A stretch of 64,000 bases of DNA, taken from assembly GCF_038397785.1 (NCBI RefSeq), contig NZ_CP151642.1:558001-622000 (forward strand). The letters are read 5' to 3'. Source of the DNA: Salinibacterium sp. TMP30 (GTDB lineage: Bacteria > Actinomycetota > Actinomycetes > Actinomycetales > Microbacteriaceae). Made by a program: the position numbers and the translations under genes. Under the pieces are notes generated by a model. The model saw nothing but the letters and a program-made list of their open reading frames with translations, was not told where the DNA came from and made no database searches. Shown piece after piece: positions 1-10,763 of this stretch (the stretch's first letter is position 1; each line of letters opens with the position of its first letter).

Positions 1-137
1 ATCAGCGCGAGGGCGGTGCGTATCCACGCCAAAAAAGTGCGCTCATTCGCCAAGCTGAAGCGGGCATCCGGCTCGCTGCCGACACCATAGACGCGGCGCG
101 GAAAGCGACGAGGTGCGGGTGGTTCGGGTGCATTCAC
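1..137 (-). CDS. DUF202 (YidH-like) small membrane protein, 5' part only
   Basis: Forty-five codons are visible before the window ends. The frame starts with a GTG that overlaps the ribH stop (GTGA), so it is translationally coupled to the riboflavin operon. The reading has a proline/arginine-rich N-terminus and then [20 protein letters not shown], the highly recognisable first block of the DUF202 family of small membrane proteins with about three transmembrane segments. The function of DUF202 is unknown. The block match is clear, but the membrane segments themselves lie outside the window. Its place as the last visible gene of the rib operon is probably positional and does not prove a riboflavin role. 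Confidence 0.85.
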   Translation of the reverse strand, partial: MNAPEPPAPRRFPRRVYGVGSEPDARFSLANERTFLAWIRTALAL

Positions 138-634
138 GAGCGCGCCTTCATGCCCCGATCCTGTTCTCCACGAATCTGCCGCAACAGCACCGCGGTCGCG
201 ATAGCCGCGTTAGCGGCTTCTTCACCCTTGTCTTCTTTTGAGCCCTCAAGCCCGGCGCGGTCGAGACCCTGCTGCTCGTCGTCAAGCGTGAGCACACCGA
301 AACCCACCGGTTTGCCGGTGAGGATTGATACTTGCGTGAGGCCGCTGGTGGCGGCATCCGAGACGTATTCAAAGTGGGGTGTTCCGCCACGGATGATTAC
401 GCCAAGCGCAACCACGGCATCCGCCCCAGCATCGAGCGCTGCCTTGCTCGCGACGGGCAACTCGAAACTTCCGGGCACGCGAATCTCGGTCACGGTGGCG
501 TTGGCCGCAGCAAGCGCCCGGTGCGCACCAGCGAGGAGACCATTGGTGATTTCCTCATGCCAGTGACCGGCAACGATAGTGACCTTCAGGCCGGTGGCAT
601 CAGTAGTAATTTCGGGGGAACCTGCGCCACTCAT
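134..634 (-). CDS. ribH: 6,7-dimethyl-8-ribityllumazine synthase
   Basis: Penultimate step of riboflavin synthesis: it condenses 5-amino-6-ribitylamino-uracil with 3,4-dihydroxy-2-butanone 4-phosphate to give lumazine. The protein is 166 aa, normal for the family. Visible family blocks are [15 protein letters not shown] near the N-terminus, VPGSFELP, and [14 protein letters not shown], which carries the catalytic His. The C-terminus is rich in charged residues. ATG overlaps the ribBA stop (ATGA), so translation is coupled to the upstream gene. It lies in a ribD-ribE-ribBA-ribH operon behind an FMN riboswitch. Confidence 0.97.
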   Translation of the reverse strand: MSGAGSPEITTDATGLKVTIVAGHWHEEITNGLLAGAHRALAAANATVTEIRVPGSFELPVASKAALDAGADAVVALGVIIRGGTPHFEYVSDAATSGLTQVSILTGKPVGFGVLTLDDEQQGLDRAGLEGSKEDKGEEAANAAIATAVLLRQIRGEQDRGMKARS

Positions 635-1929
635 AGTGCGCCTCTCTGTGTGCTCAGGCGTGCCTCAGTGAGCACAGCCGTGGACGGAAGAGCGTGGCCC
701 ATACGGTCACGCTTAGTTTCGAGGTAACCCTCATTGTTTGCGCCTATGCCAACAACTAAGGGGACGAGGTCGGCGACGAGCACCCCCCGCTCCTCAAGCT
801 GACGCTTCTTCTCCGGGTTGTTGCTGAGCAACCGTACCGACGAAATGCCCAGATCTTTGAGGATGCCAACAGCGGCACCATAGTCGCGAGAATCGACAGG
901 CAAGCCCAAGGCCAGATTCGCATCGAGGGTGTCAAGCCCATCTTCCTGCAGGCGATACGCCCGCAGCTTGTTAACGAGCCCGATGCCGCGACCCTCATGG
1001 CCACGTAGATAAATAACGGCACCACCGTCACGCTGCACAGTCTCGAGCGCAGCATCGAGTTGGGGGCCACACTCACACTTGAGGGAGCCAAATGCTTCGC
1101 CCGTTAGGCACTCCGAATGCACACGCACGAGGGTGGGTTCATCACCGATGCGATCGAGTGTTCCCGGAGAAATGAGGGCAACATGGTCGGCACCGGTGGA
1201 GTTGTCACGGTACGCGCGCACCGTAAATGACCCATGCGTAGTGGGGATTGTGGTCTCAACCTCGAATGACACCCGAGCCATCTCCGGGACAGGCTCCATC
1301 GGTACAGCAATGGTGTCGCACCGGTACTCATCGAGCCAGTGCATCAGGTCAACAATGGTAATCACGAGCACGCCCTCGCGCGCGCCGAACTTGATCAGGT
1401 CGGGCAGACGCATCATCTCACCAGAGTCGTGCACGATCTCCGAAATTGCGGCGACCGGGCGCAGTCCCGCGAGTTTCATGAGATCGACGGATGCCTCGGT
1501 GTGGCCGTCACGCTCACGAACACCGCCATCGACCGCACGAAGCGGCAGGATGTGGCCTGGACGGTGGAGGCTTGCCGGCATCGACAGCGGGTCGGCGAGC
1601 ACCCGCAGGGTGTGGGCGCGATCGGCGGCACTGATGCCGGTGCTGAGGCGTGCCGCGGCATCCACCGACACTGTGTAGGCCGTGCCCCGGGGGTCCTCAT
1701 TGATGCTCACCATCGGGGGGAGAGCCAAAGCATCGGCGATCTCGTTGGTCATGGGAGCGCAAATGAACCCGGAGGAGTGGCGCACCATCCACGCAATCCA
1801 CTCCTGGCTGGCGAGTTCGGCCGAGATGATGACATCGCCCTCGTTCTCGCGACCCTCATCATCGGCGACGATAACGGGGCGACCCGCGCGCAACTCTTCG
1901 ATGGCTTCCGGGATAGTGGCCAGACTCAT
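631..1929 (-). CDS. ribBA: Bifunctional 3,4-dihydroxy-2-butanone 4-phosphate synthase / GTP cyclohydrolase II
   Basis: Supplies both precursors of riboflavin. The 432-aa protein has an N-terminal RibB domain (about residues 1-200), with the acidic [12 protein letters not shown] motif that binds Mg and ribulose 5-phosphate. The C-terminal RibA domain (about 205-410) has the zinc site [18 protein letters not shown] and [13 protein letters not shown]. Both active-site regions look intact, so both activities are expected. The start is ATG, overlapping the ribE stop by 4 nt. This is the usual fused form in actinobacteria. Confidence 0.97.
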   Translation of the reverse strand: MSLATIPEAIEELRAGRPVIVADDEGRENEGDVIISAELASQEWIAWMVRHSSGFICAPMTNEIADALALPPMVSINEDPRGTAYTVSVDAAARLSTGISAADRAHTLRVLADPLSMPASLHRPGHILPLRAVDGGVRERDGHTEASVDLMKLAGLRPVAAISEIVHDSGEMMRLPDLIKFGAREGVLVITIVDLMHWLDEYRCDTIAVPMEPVPEMARVSFEVETTIPTTHGSFTVRAYRDNSTGADHVALISPGTLDRIGDEPTLVRVHSECLTGEAFGSLKCECGPQLDAALETVQRDGGAVIYLRGHEGRGIGLVNKLRAYRLQEDGLDTLDANLALGLPVDSRDYGAAVGILKDLGISSVRLLSNNPEKKRQLEERGVLVADLVPLVVGIGANNEGYLETKRDRMGHALPSTAVLTEARLSTQRGAL

Positions 1930-2549
1930 GACTCGGTCCTTTCATGACGTACAGTTGCGTCGGTGAACTCAGCCATCCGGGCCACATGGCGCGCCAGAAT
2001 GTCTGTCTCGATATTGACGGAGTCGCCCACAGTGAGCGCCCCCAACGTTGTTGCGGTGAGGGTCTCCGGGATCAGCGAAACCTCAAACCAGTCGCGGCCC
2101 ACAGCACTCACCGTGAGCGAAACACCGTGCACGGCAATCGACCCCTTGCGTGCAACCAGCGGGGCCAGCTCCTCGGTCAGGCTGAAACGCAGAACGCGCC
2201 AGCTGCCCTCATCCTCGATGCTCAGCACGGTGCTCGTGCCATCGATGTGACCCTGCACGATGTGACCACCCAGGCGATCACCGACCTGCATGGCGCGCTC
2301 GATATTGACGTGATCGCCGGCGGCAACAGTGCCGAGGGTGCTCATATCGATCGTGATACCCATCACGTCGGCCGTAAACCAGTCCGGGCCCTGATCGACA
2401 ACGGTGAGGCACACACCGCTCACGCTGATTGAGTCGCCATGGCCGGCATCCAGCACCGCGCCGCGCGCGCGAACGGTGAGTCGGGCGCCGTCTGCGGTCT
2501 CAGCAAAATCGACAACCTCGCCGAGCTCTTCAATAATTCCGGTAAACAC
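1926..2549 (-). CDS. ribE: Riboflavin synthase, alpha chain
   Basis: Dismutates two lumazine molecules to riboflavin plus the pyrimidine precursor. The 207-aa protein begins MFTGIIEELG, the invariant start of the family, and holds two lumazine-binding repeats whose signatures are GDSISVSGVCLTV and GSIAVHGVSLTV. The start codon is GTG. Its Shine-Dalgarno AGGAGAG lies inside the last codons of ribD, two bases before which the ribD stop falls, so the two genes are coupled. It ends overlapping the ribBA start. Confidence 0.97.
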   Translation of the reverse strand: MFTGIIEELGEVVDFAETADGARLTVRARGAVLDAGHGDSISVSGVCLTVVDQGPDWFTADVMGITIDMSTLGTVAAGDHVNIERAMQVGDRLGGHIVQGHIDGTSTVLSIEDEGSWRVLRFSLTEELAPLVARKGSIAVHGVSLTVSAVGRDWFEVSLIPETLTATTLGALTVGDSVNIETDILARHVARMAEFTDATVRHERTES

Positions 2550-2551
2550 GG

Positions 2552-3634
<1,083 letters not shown>

Positions 3635-3718
3635 CCGGCTCTCGTCTCGTGGGACGGCTCCGGGAAATGGGTTCGAAAAACCCGCTCCACAATTTCGGCA
3701 CGCGAAACCTGTGAAGCT

Positions 3719-3866
3719 GTGCTTCCTCTCATCCGGACTGAGAAGCCTTGCGACTTCATTACCGTCGGTCCCGGAATTTCACCAGGTCAACCGTCCCGAA
3801 GCTTTCACTTCGTCGCGGGTCGCGGACTATCACCGCCGGTTCGGAATTTCACCGACCCCGGAGCAC
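3719..3866 (-). promoter_or_regulatory. FMN riboswitch (RFN element) of the rib operon
   Basis: On the minus strand the region carries the conserved RFN blocks in order: GGTGAAATTCCGAACCGGCG, then GATAGTCCGCGA, then GGTGAAATTCC, GACGGTAATG and AGTCCGGATGAGAG. The ends GTGCT and AGCAC can pair as the P1 stem. The 3' strand of P1 (GAAGC, 3721-3725) can instead pair with GCTTC at 3713-3717, giving a simple alternative hairpin. Another short hairpin, GGGTT/AACCC, lies at 3669-3683. No U-run terminator is obvious, so the output stage (transcription or translation) is unresolved. This element fills most of the 319-bp gap between ribD and the HAD gene. Confidence 0.96.
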
Positions 3867-3953
3867 GTTTTACTTTACTTAGTGTACTCAACGCGGTCGC
3901 GCGCCAAGTATTCCCGCCCAAACTCCCAGTTTGTTGCGGTTTTTGACGCGGCG

Positions 3954-4682
3954 TCAGTCGAGAATTGCCTCAAGTTCATCAAGCGACTGGATGACGGTCA
4001 CGCCAGCACCGCGAGCTTCGTCGAGTTGGGCGGTGGTTGCGCTGCGCTCGCGGTCGAGCCACACCCCGGTGAGGCCAGCGTTTGCGGCGCCCAGCGCATC
4101 CGTCGTTAAGCGGTCGCCGACGTAGATTGCGTCTGCTGGGTCGACGCCAAAGAGTTCGCAGGCGTGGTGAAAGATTCGGGGATCGGGTTTGGTGTGACCG
4201 AATGCGCCGCTAGCGACCACATGGTTGACGCGGTCGGCGAGGTCGACGGCGGTGATCTTGGCGGTCTGAAATTCGGGTTCGCCATTCGTGATGATCCCGA
4301 TGCGAACAGCGGGGGACCGAGCATGCAGTGTGTCAAGGCACGCGAGGGCATCGTCGTGGAGGCGCCAGGCTGCGCGGTAGCTCTCGAAATAGGTGTCAAA
4401 CCAGCGAGTGGCTTCGGTATCTGTGAGAGTCACGCCGTAGGGTTCAACAAAACCTCGGGCACGGGCTTGTCGTTGCCCTTCGAAGTTCACTTCTCCGCTG
4501 AGGTAGCGGTGGTAGTGAAACTCCTCAAGTGCGGTCCAGCGCACGCTTTCGGTGAAATCGGTGGGGCCGTCAGCGAAGGCAGAGCCGAGCACGCGACGGT
4601 AGTTGCGAATCCCTGAGTCGACTGCTGCACGATGTGCGAGGAGGGTATCGTCGAGGTCAAACAGTGCAACGGTGATGCTCAT
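3954..4682 (-). CDS. HAD-superfamily hydrolase
   Basis: A 242-aa haloacid-dehalogenase-type phosphatase. Motif I is FDLDDTLL, with the nucleophile and acid/base Asp pair. Motif II is IITNGE. Motif III Lys and motif IV occur as KPDPRIFHH and YVGDRLTTDALGA. A helical cap lies between motifs I and II, as in the YjjG/HAD-IA group. The start was placed at the ATG directly before the motif-I strand. The open frame runs further upstream, but that part lacks family similarity and overlaps the preceding gene. The GAGAGG before this ATG is a fair ribosome site. The substrate cannot be read from sequence; nucleotide or sugar phosphates are usual. Confidence 0.88.
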   Translation of the reverse strand: MSITVALFDLDDTLLAHRAAVDSGIRNYRRVLGSAFADGPTDFTESVRWTALEEFHYHRYLSGEVNFEGQRQARARGFVEPYGVTLTDTEATRWFDTYFESYRAAWRLHDDALACLDTLHARSPAVRIGIITNGEPEFQTAKITAVDLADRVNHVVASGAFGHTKPDPRIFHHACELFGVDPADAIYVGDRLTTDALGAANAGLTGVWLDRERSATTAQLDEARGAGVTVIQSLDELEAILD

Positions 4683-4701
4683 GCGGCCCTCTCGGAGGGG
4701 G

Positions 4702-5267
4702 CTAGATGGGCCACGGCTCACCAGATTCGGCCTCATAGCTGGGGTTCTCGCCGGGCGCGGTGAGGGTCGCCCACCAGGCAGGCGGATGAGTACCACCGCG
4801 GTACTCGCTCGACGAGGGTTCGACGCCGGTGTAGACGAAGCCGAGGCTTTTGGCGATGGCGGCGGACGCCTCATTACCGACGAGTGCTTCCCAGCGCACT
4901 TCGGGGCGGCCAGTGGAGAAGACCCAGCGCGTGACCTCAGCAGCGGCCTCTTTCATGAAGCCTTTGCCGCGGAAGGGTGCACCCATCCAGTAGCCGATGG
5001 TGTCGTTGTAGACGCGAAAGCCGATCACGCCGAGCAGCTCGGTCGTGCCGGTTTTGCGGATCGCCCACGTATATTCGTCATCGTCGTCCCACCACTGCGG
5101 CACCAGATTGTTGATGAAGAACTCGGCATCTGACTTTGCGTATGGCCACGGGATCGTCAGCGTGTGCTCAAAAATGGGGTCCTGACAGTGGGCGGTCATC
5201 AGCTCAATGTCGGCGGCGGTGAGGGCGTCGAGAGTGAGTCGTTCGCTGGTGAGAGTAAAAATCTGCA

Positions 5268-5268
<1 letters not shown>
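4702..5268 (-). CDS. GNAT N-acetyltransferase, RimJ/RimL type
   Basis: A 188-aa acetyltransferase of the RimJ/RimL-like GNAT group. The opening FTLTSERLTLDALTAADIEL is typical of that group, and the acetyl-CoA loop region is WMGAPFRGKGFMKEAAAEV. The WEALVGNEASAAIAKSLGF block matches the C-terminal half of the fold. ATG overlaps the trpS stop (TGATG), so it is coupled to trpS. The target may be a protein N-terminus or a small amine and is not predictable. The acidic, tryptophan-rich C-terminal tail is variable in this family. Confidence 0.85.
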
Positions 5269-6281
<1,013 letters not shown>

Positions 6282-6290
6282 CTAATTCTT

Positions 6291-7151
6291 TCAGATGGAA
6301 TAGTCGACAACGACCGGGGCGTGATCGCTCCAACGCTCATCCCAGGCTCCCGCTTTGTCGATGTGGTAATCCGCAACGGCAGCGGCAAGGCCGGGGGTGG
6401 CGACGTGGTAGTCGATGCGCCAGCCGGTGTCAGTGTCAAAAGCTTGACCGCGCTGCGACCACCAGGTGTACGGGCCGTCGATTTCGCCAGCGAACTGGCG
6501 GCCGACATCCGCCCAGCCAAGACCGGGGCCGGTCGTGCCGTCAACGCATTCGATGGTCTCGCCGGCCGCTCCAAAGATGCGATCGAAGTACGCACGCTCT
6601 TCGAACAGGAAGCCAGCCTTTTTGCGGTTGCCACGCCAGTTCTTGATATCGAGTTCGCGATGGCCAACGTTCAGGTCACCGACGATGAGGGCGTGGTCGC
6701 TGTGGGCGGCAAGTTCGGGCAGGCGCACGAGCATGGCCTCTAAGAACTTGTACTTCTCGACCTGCTTAGGAGTGTCAACAACGCCAGAGTGCACGTAGGT
6801 GCTCACGACGGTGACGGTCGTGCCGTCAACATCGAAGTCGGCTTCGAGCCACCGCCCAGCACTGTCGAAATCATCGGCACCGAGCGCAACCCGGTGAGCC
6901 AGAGGAGCGGATGCCGAAGACCCCTTGCGCGAAGCCAGCGCGACCCCCGCGCGGCCCTTCGCGGTCGCGGCATCATGCAGGATGTTCCAGCCATCGCCCA
7001 GCAGCCCTTCGACGTCTGCGTCGGCGGCGCGCACCTCTTGCAGCGCGAGAATGTCGATGTCACGGGCATCCAACCACTCGCCCATGCCTTTGCGGTAGGC
7101 GGCGCGGACACCATTGACGTTGACGGATGCGATGCGAAGACGTGTTGCCAT
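6291..7151 (-). CDS. xth: Exodeoxyribonuclease III (AP endonuclease)
   Basis: A 286-aa member of the endonuclease/exonuclease/phosphatase fold, acting in base excision repair at abasic sites. Visible motifs are SVNVNGVRAA, LQEVRA (metal Glu), GDLNVGHRELDIKN and SDHAPVVVDY, with the catalytic Asp-His. The start ATG has no Shine-Dalgarno, but a -10 box TAGTCT stands exactly 6 nt upstream, suggesting a leaderless message. A perfect 12-bp inverted repeat lies just upstream of that box. Confidence 0.94.
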   Translation of the reverse strand: MATRLRIASVNVNGVRAAYRKGMGEWLDARDIDILALQEVRAADADVEGLLGDGWNILHDAATAKGRAGVALASRKGSSASAPLAHRVALGADDFDSAGRWLEADFDVDGTTVTVVSTYVHSGVVDTPKQVEKYKFLEAMLVRLPELAAHSDHALIVGDLNVGHRELDIKNWRGNRKKAGFLFEERAYFDRIFGAAGETIECVDGTTGPGLGWADVGRQFAGEIDGPYTWWSQRGQAFDTDTGWRIDYHVATPGLAAAVADYHIDKAGAWDERWSDHAPVVVDYSI

Positions 7152-7157
7152 GCTTAC

Positions 7158-7163
7158 AGACTA
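7158..7163 (-). promoter_or_regulatory. Predicted -10 box of leaderless xth promoter
   Basis: TAGTCT on the minus strand, six bases before the ATG of xth. It fits the TANNNT consensus with the transcription start at the start codon. No good -35 is seen, but the palindrome at 7172-7196 covers that position. Confidence 0.55.
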
Positions 7164-7171
7164 TCGAGCGT

Positions 7172-7196
7172 CACGTGACGAAAGTTTCGTCACGTG
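7172..7196. promoter_or_regulatory. Perfect 12-bp inverted repeat upstream of xth (candidate operator)
   Basis: CACGTGACGAAA and TTTCGTCACGTG flank one central G, 25 bp in all. Each arm itself holds the palindrome CACGTG. It lies between the yihY stop (7199) and the xth start (7151), over the expected -35 region of the xth promoter. The one-base spacer and lack of a U-tract argue against a simple terminator, and a dimeric or tetrameric DNA-binding protein fits better. The regulator is unknown. Confidence 0.6.
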
Positions 7197-7198
7197 GC

Positions 7199-8275
7199 CT
7201 ACTTCTTATTCGTGCGCGTGAACAGGCGCTTGAACGCGCGCATGAACCCGTTGCCATTGGCATCGTCGTCGGAATTCTCGCTCTCACGCTCACGATCGGT
7301 CGCGCGTTGTTCACCAGTGTCGGCCCCGTCAGCGGGTTCCTGTTCCTTAACTGCACGCGGAGCATCCGGGTCGCGCTTATCACCGCTGATCTCGACATCG
7401 GCGTCGTCGGCGGAAACTGCAATCCACGCTGCGCCGATCAGGATGATCTGGCAGATCAGGTTGAACCAAATGAGTAGACCGATAATCACCGCAAATGACG
7501 CGAGTAGTGGGTTGCGGGTTGCCCCGTCGAGCAGGAAGCTTCCGCCGAACTTAAGGGCGCCGAGTGCGATTGCGGCGATGATGGTTCCCTGCGCGAGCAG
7601 CTTAAACGGAATCTTGATTCCCGAGATCACCCGGTAGAACACCCCAAGAGTTGCGGCGTCGAGAACGAACACAATGATCACCGCAACAATTTGGGTTGCC
7701 GTTCGCGCAGCTAGAGAATCTTCGTTGATGGAAACGAGGTCGAGCACCCAGTTGAGGGCAGCAGTGCTTCCCACCGAGAGTGCTGCTGACGCAATCACGG
7801 CGAGCCCGAAGCCAATAGCAAGTCCGGCATCTTTCAGTTTCAGCACCAGAAAGTTGGTTTCTGAATTATCGAGCCCGAACATCGAACGGATAGCACTGCG
7901 ACCAGAGGCGATCCAGCCCAGCGCAGTGAAAGCCAAACCGACTGCGGCGATCACACCGGTGATGCCCAACACCTGTGAGTCTGCAAGAGTTTCGCGTGTG
8001 ATCGCACCGTTGCCGCTTCCGTCACCGATCAGTCCCGGAACGTTCGTTGAGATGAAGTTGTAGACGGCATTGAGCAATGCTGGATCGCCCTGCACTACGA
8101 GTCCGGCAACGGCGAAGGCGACCCAGAGCGCAGCGAATACGGCAAAGATGGCCTGGTACGAGAGCCCAAAAGCTAGCACTAGGCCGAGCTTGTCGGCATA
8201 GTGCAGAAACACTCGCACCGGGCGAAGCCCCATCACCCGATCGATGGCTGGTTTCAGTCGTTGAGCAAGCTGCAT
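7199..8275 (-). CDS. YihY/BrkB family inner-membrane protein
   Basis: 358 aa. The N-terminal block from about residue 28 (GLVLAFGLSYQAIFAVFAALWVAF) and the block LLIWFNLICQIILIGAAW near residue 300 match the YihY/BrkB family (once mis-named RNase BN), with about six membrane segments. A long hydrophilic, acidic and polar C-terminal tail of about 60 residues follows and would face the cytoplasm. Its molecular role is not established. There is no clear Shine-Dalgarno at usable spacing, and a TATTCT box lies 6 nt before the ATG. Confidence 0.9.
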   Translation of the reverse strand: MQLAQRLKPAIDRVMGLRPVRVFLHYADKLGLVLAFGLSYQAIFAVFAALWVAFAVAGLVVQGDPALLNAVYNFISTNVPGLIGDGSGNGAITRETLADSQVLGITGVIAAVGLAFTALGWIASGRSAIRSMFGLDNSETNFLVLKLKDAGLAIGFGLAVIASAALSVGSTAALNWVLDLVSINEDSLAARTATQIVAVIIVFVLDAATLGVFYRVISGIKIPFKLLAQGTIIAAIALGALKFGGSFLLDGATRNPLLASFAVIIGLLIWFNLICQIILIGAAWIAVSADDADVEISGDKRDPDAPRAVKEQEPADGADTGEQRATDRERESENSDDDANGNGFMRAFKRLFTRTNKK

Positions 8276-8281
8276 CCCTTA

Positions 8282-8287
8282 AGAATA
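8282..8287 (-). promoter_or_regulatory. Predicted -10 box of leaderless yihY promoter
   Basis: TATTCT on the minus strand, separated from the yihY ATG by the six bases TAAGGG. It lies in the 55-bp divergent gap with ptsI. Confidence 0.55.
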
Positions 8288-8330
8288 GCTAGGCTGACTG
8301 TGCATAACGCAGAAGAGAGGATCACATCAC

Positions 8331-9977
8331 ATGGAACTTCAGGGTGTTGGGGTTGGACGATCAGTTGCCATTGGGAAGGTCGTGCGCATGCCCGATCCAC
8401 TTCCTGAACCGAAAGATGCGCACCACTCTGGCGACGTCGCTGCAGAGAAAGAGGCCGCAGCGTCAGCTCTAACATTTGTGGCTGCCGATCTTCGCGGGCG
8501 GGCGCAGACGGCGGATGCCGAAGCCAACGAGGTGCTGTCAGCCACAGCCCTCATGGCTGAAGACCCCTCCGTTCTTGAGAGCGTCAACGAAATTATTGAT
8601 GCCGGCAAGACCGCGGAGCGCGCCGTCTTCGAGGCGTTCGGTCAATTCAAGGAGATGTTGATTTCCCTTGGCGGAATGATGGCCGAGCGTGCCACCGACC
8701 TCAGTGATGTCAGTCAGCGCGTTGTTGCTCACCTTCGTGGTGTTGCTGTCCCCGGCGTACCGCAGCGCGAGGAACCATTCGTTCTCGTTGCCGATGACCT
8801 CGCCCCCGCAGACACTGCTTTGCTCGAGCTCGACAAGGTGCTTGCGCTCGTCACCCGCCGGGGCGGCCCGACGAGCCACACCGCTATTCTTGCGCGCTCG
8901 AAGGCGATCCCGGCAATCATGGGCGTTGCGGAAGCTCTCGACCTCGCCGACGACACCCTGGTGATTGTGGATGCCGGTGCCGGAACGGTCACAACCGATC
9001 CCTCTGACAAGCAGCAAGCCGCCGCAGAAGCTCGCATCGCGGAACTTGCGGCCGCAGCCAACGTCCCCATCACCGATGGTGCGCTCGCCGATGGCACTCT
9101 CATTCCATTGCTCGCTAACCTCGGCACACCCTCAGAGGCAGCCCAGGCTGTTGAGTTGGGTGCGGAAGGTGTCGGACTGTTCCGCACCGAACTGATGTTC
9201 CTCGACGCCACAACAGCACCGACGGTCGAGGAGCAGACCGCCGAATACACGGAGATGCTCAAACACTTCCCGGGCAAGAAGGTTGTTGTTCGTGCTCTCG
9301 ATGCCGGCGCAGACAAGCCGCTGAGCTTCATGGCTATGGGCGAAGAGGTCAACCCCGCCCTCGGCCAGCGTGGGCTGCGCTCACTGCGCGTCAACGAAAA
9401 TATCCTTCGCGATCAACTCACCGCTCTCGTCAACGCCCAAAATGCGACCGAGGCCGACCTCTGGGTGATGGCTCCGATGGTGTCAGATGCTGAAGAGACT
9501 GACTACTTCGTTGCCCTCGGCCGCGAACTTGGCCTCAACACCGTCGGGGTTATGGCAGAGGTTCCTTCCCTCGCAGTCCTCGCCGATCAGGTCGCCGAGC
9601 GCAGTGACTTCGTCTCCATCGGATCAAACGACCTCACCCAGTACACTCTCGCAGCGGACCGCATGCTCGGCACCTTGGCCAAGTTTCAGGACCCGTGGCA
9701 TCCCGCGGTCCTCCGTCTCGTGAAGATGCTCGGTGATGCTGGTGCTGCTGCGGGCAAGCCTGTCGGCGTCTGCGGTGAAGCCGCGGCTGACCCCCAGCTG
9801 GCCGTTGTGCTGGTCGGCTTGGGCGTTACTAGCCTCTCAATGACGCCTCAGGCGCTCGCCGATGTGCGTGCCGAGCTCAAGACAGTAACCCTCGAGCAGG
9901 CCAAAGCGCGAGCAGCAGCGGCCATCAACGCGACCACGGGTCCCACAGCCCGCGAAGCGGCCGCCCACGCTGGCTAG
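8331..9977 (+). CDS. ptsI: PTS enzyme I (phosphoenolpyruvate-protein phosphotransferase)
   Basis: 548 aa. General PTS enzyme that autophosphorylates from phosphoenolpyruvate and passes the phosphate to HPr. The phosphorylated residue is His183 in RRGGPTSHTAILAR. The PEP-binding barrel shows GVGLFRTELMF and SIGSNDLTQYTLAADR, with the catalytic Cys in VGVCGEAAAD. It is preceded by AGAGGATC, a reasonable ribosome site. No HPr gene lies beside it. It could energise the PTS IIA/IIB pair near 30 kb. Its stop overlaps the stop of the convergent gene by four bases (CTAG). Confidence 0.96.
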   Translation: MELQGVGVGRSVAIGKVVRMPDPLPEPKDAHHSGDVAAEKEAAASALTFVAADLRGRAQTADAEANEVLSATALMAEDPSVLESVNEIIDAGKTAERAVFEAFGQFKEMLISLGGMMAERATDLSDVSQRVVAHLRGVAVPGVPQREEPFVLVADDLAPADTALLELDKVLALVTRRGGPTSHTAILARSKAIPAIMGVAEALDLADDTLVIVDAGAGTVTTDPSDKQQAAAEARIAELAAAANVPITDGALADGTLIPLLANLGTPSEAAQAVELGAEGVGLFRTELMFLDATTAPTVEEQTAEYTEMLKHFPGKKVVVRALDAGADKPLSFMAMGEEVNPALGQRGLRSLRVNENILRDQLTALVNAQNATEADLWVMAPMVSDAEETDYFVALGRELGLNTVGVMAEVPSLAVLADQVAERSDFVSIGSNDLTQYTLAADRMLGTLAKFQDPWHPAVLRLVKMLGDAGAAAGKPVGVCGEAAADPQLAVVLVGLGVTSLSMTPQALADVRAELKTVTLEQAKARAAAAINATTGPTAREAAAHAG

Positions 9978-10672
9978 CGGTACTCAGGGTTCTGATCGAA
10001 CCCGAAACGTTTGCCATCTTTCCATTCGGCGGGCACGTTGCCTTCGGCAGGGATCCCGCCATTGGCGTTCAGCATGGTGGCCAAGTGGATGAGATTGTGC
10101 GCCATGAATGTCGTGTTGCGGTTGGTGAAGTCATTCTCCGGGCCACCTGAACCCTCGTCGAGGTAGCTGGGCCCCGGCCCAGCTTCACCGATCCAGCCAG
10201 CATCGGCCTGCGGTGCAATCGTGTAACCGACATGCTGCAGACTGTACAGAATGTTGGATGCGACGTGCTTCACGCCGTCCTCATTTCCGGTGACGAGCGC
10301 CCCGCCGACCTTTCCGTAGAACACGTATTGGCCTTTGTCGTTGGTCTGGCCGCTGTGGGCGTAAAGACGCTCGATGATTTTTCGTGATTCAGAAGATTGA
10401 TCGCCGAGCCAGATTGGCCCGGCCACGATGAGGATATCGGCATCTTTGACGAGTGGCCAGAGCTCGGGCCAGGCATCATCGTCCCACCCATGCTCACGCA
10501 TATCGGGGTACACGCCGGGAGCGATGTTGTGGTCGACCGCGCGAATAACCTGCGTGGAAACTCCGGCGCTTTCCATTACGTGGCGGCTGCGGTCGATAAG
10601 CCCGCCAGTGTTGCTGAGCTCAGGCGAACGCTTGAGCGTTGTATTGATGTAGAGCGCCTTTAGTGTCGTCAT
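9974..10672 (-). CDS. Flavodoxin-fold NAD(P)H-dependent oxidoreductase
   Basis: 232 aa. The N-terminal strand KALYINTTLKRSPELSNTGG and the block DADILIVAGPIWLGDQSSE match the FMN-binding P-loop and 90s loop of the NADPH-dependent FMN reductase / flavodoxin-like family, as does GGALVTGNEDG. It probably reduces quinones, flavins or azo-type substrates; the exact substrate is unknown. The start was set at the ATG at 10672, just before the first strand, because a TACTCT -10 box stands 7 nt upstream. Its stop shares CTAG with the ptsI stop in the convergent arrangement. Confidence 0.85.
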   Translation of the reverse strand: MTTLKALYINTTLKRSPELSNTGGLIDRSRHVMESAGVSTQVIRAVDHNIAPGVYPDMREHGWDDDAWPELWPLVKDADILIVAGPIWLGDQSSESRKIIERLYAHSGQTNDKGQYVFYGKVGGALVTGNEDGVKHVASNILYSLQHVGYTIAPQADAGWIGEAGPGPSYLDEGSGGPENDFTNRNTTFMAHNLIHLATMLNANGGIPAEGNVPAEWKDGKRFGFDQNPEYR

Positions 10673-10679
10673 GCGCTCT

Positions 10680-10685
10680 AGAGTA
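10680..10685 (-). promoter_or_regulatory. Predicted -10 box of leaderless flavodoxin-fold gene promoter
   Basis: TACTCT on the minus strand followed by seven bases and then the ATG at 10672. No Shine-Dalgarno is present. Confidence 0.5.
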
Positions 10686-10708
10686 CGCCGCTCATCCACA
10701 ACAAGAAC

Positions 10709-10763
10709 CGGCCCTAATAAAGATCGGCCCTAATAAAGATCGGCCCTAATAAAGATCGGCCCT
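10709..10763. repeat. Three tandem 16-bp repeats downstream of sdhB
   Basis: Unit CGGCCCTAATAAAGAT occurs in three identical copies at 10709, 10725 and 10741, with a partial fourth (CGGCCCT) that forms the left arm of the sdh terminator. On the minus strand each unit holds the terminator's arm plus its T-rich tail (ATCTTTATTA), so it looks like slippage amplification of half a terminator. Confidence 0.95.

Noticed and set aside
10709-10763. Tandem 16-bp repeats considered as a CRISPR or REP-type array
   Set aside because: The copies are directly adjacent with no spacers and derive from the neighbouring terminator arm.
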